Source of the DNA: Adineta steineri
Taxonomy: Eukaryota > Rotifera > Eurotatoria > Adinetida > Adinetidae
Assembly (NCBI GenBank): GCA_905250115.1
Contig: CAJNOI010000085.1
Span: 194,210 to 258,209 of the forward strand
DNA: 64,000 nucleotides
Direction of reading: 5' to 3'
The position numbers and the translations under genes are program-made. A model generated the notes under the pieces. The model saw only the letters and a list, made by a program, of their open reading frames with translations. It ran no database searches and had not been told where the DNA came from. Shown piece after piece: positions 63,673-64,000 of the stretch (its first letter is position 1; the number at the start of each line of letters is the position of its first letter).

Positions 63673-64000
63673 TATAAGATAAAATAATAGAAATGAAAGA
63701 AAAAGATTATGATTGATTTCGATAGTACATAGAAGTGCACATGGTGATTTTATATCTGACCAGAAAGAAAAGATAAATAAAAGAAAGGAAACGAAAGAAC
63801 GAATAAATACATGCATATATTTATCTGTTATTTGAATAATGTAAACAACTTCTTATATATTTGACTTTCAGTAGTAATATCTTAAATGCGTCATATGTTA
63901 AATACTTTACGAAATCAAATTAGAAAATGAAAGATAAAATAAAAAAATATGAATAAGAAATGGATGAATAAATCTTTTTTATTTTGCTGAAACTAGCTGT
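63673..64000. other. end of window, no gene seen
   Basis: Upstream region of the four-TM gene up to the window edge. The single minus-strand ORF at 63490-63816 is largely the first exon read outwards through its leader. Nothing else was seen. Confidence 0.5.

Overview
The window is strongly AT-rich eukaryotic DNA with compact genes. Most introns are about 45-70 bp with plain GT..AG ends, intergenic gaps are short, and the proteins are clearly animal: SPEF2, Piwi, CFAP36, a TTLL6/13-type ligase, filamin-type repeats, a neuronal calcium sensor and kinesin-13. The mix (tiny introns, a Piwi gene, an ARM-TIR-SAM protein, possible foreign intronless genes, acceptor-like sites just before start codons) fits a bdelloid rotifer best. 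The species assignment is inference; I could not run a search.

Layout. 0.6-9.7 kb (+): a near-complete SPEF2 gene, convergent with a full Piwi Argonaute (10.3-14.0 kb, -). Then eL31 (15.3-15.9 kb, -) and a DHHC palmitoyltransferase of the ZDHHC2/15/20 type (16.2-19.1 kb, -). RFWD3 (20.8-22.7 kb, +) is followed by SKP1 (23.2 kb, +), which is cut by a 100-N assembly gap. About 3.7 kb after the gap holds no intact gene, only fragments that look like decayed coding sequence. 27.6-34.6 kb (all -) holds an ARM-TIR-SAM protein, a Death-domain protein and an RBR ubiquitin ligase, a grouping that looks like innate-immune or cell-death signalling.

35.2-39.6 kb (-): three tightly packed genes, RPP25-like Alba protein, LMBRD2 and an R-SNARE. 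The first two are only about 36 nt apart, with a textbook splice acceptor between stop and start, which suggests a trans-spliced operon. 39.9-41.0 kb (+) is an intronless APH/homoserine-kinase-like gene with a one-base frameshift inside its catalytic motif. Then come a small orphan gene (-), a TTLL6/13-type tubulin ligase (42.7-46.3 kb, -), an 82-residue orphan (+) and an intronless protein whose N-terminal part is an exact 600-bp array of 30-bp units (46.96-48.6 kb, -). CFAP36 (-), a four-repeat filamin-like gene (+) with a tRNA-Ser(AGA) nested in one intron, a small ubiquitin-like protein (+), a neuronal calcium sensor (-), an NDUFS5-like CX9C protein (+), mitochondrial uS2m (+), kinesin-13 (+) and a four-TM protein (-) complete the window.

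Themes. Several genes serve cilia and microtubules (SPEF2, TTLL, CFAP36, kinesin-13), but nothing shows that this is more than chance. The observations most worth following are the acceptor sites that imply spliced-leader processing, the ARM-TIR-SAM protein with the NADase glutamate kept, the Asp-for-Glu change in the Piwi catalytic tetrad, the nested tRNA and the in-frame minisatellite. Spans of multi-exon genes are given from start codon to stop codon; exon edges were read by eye.
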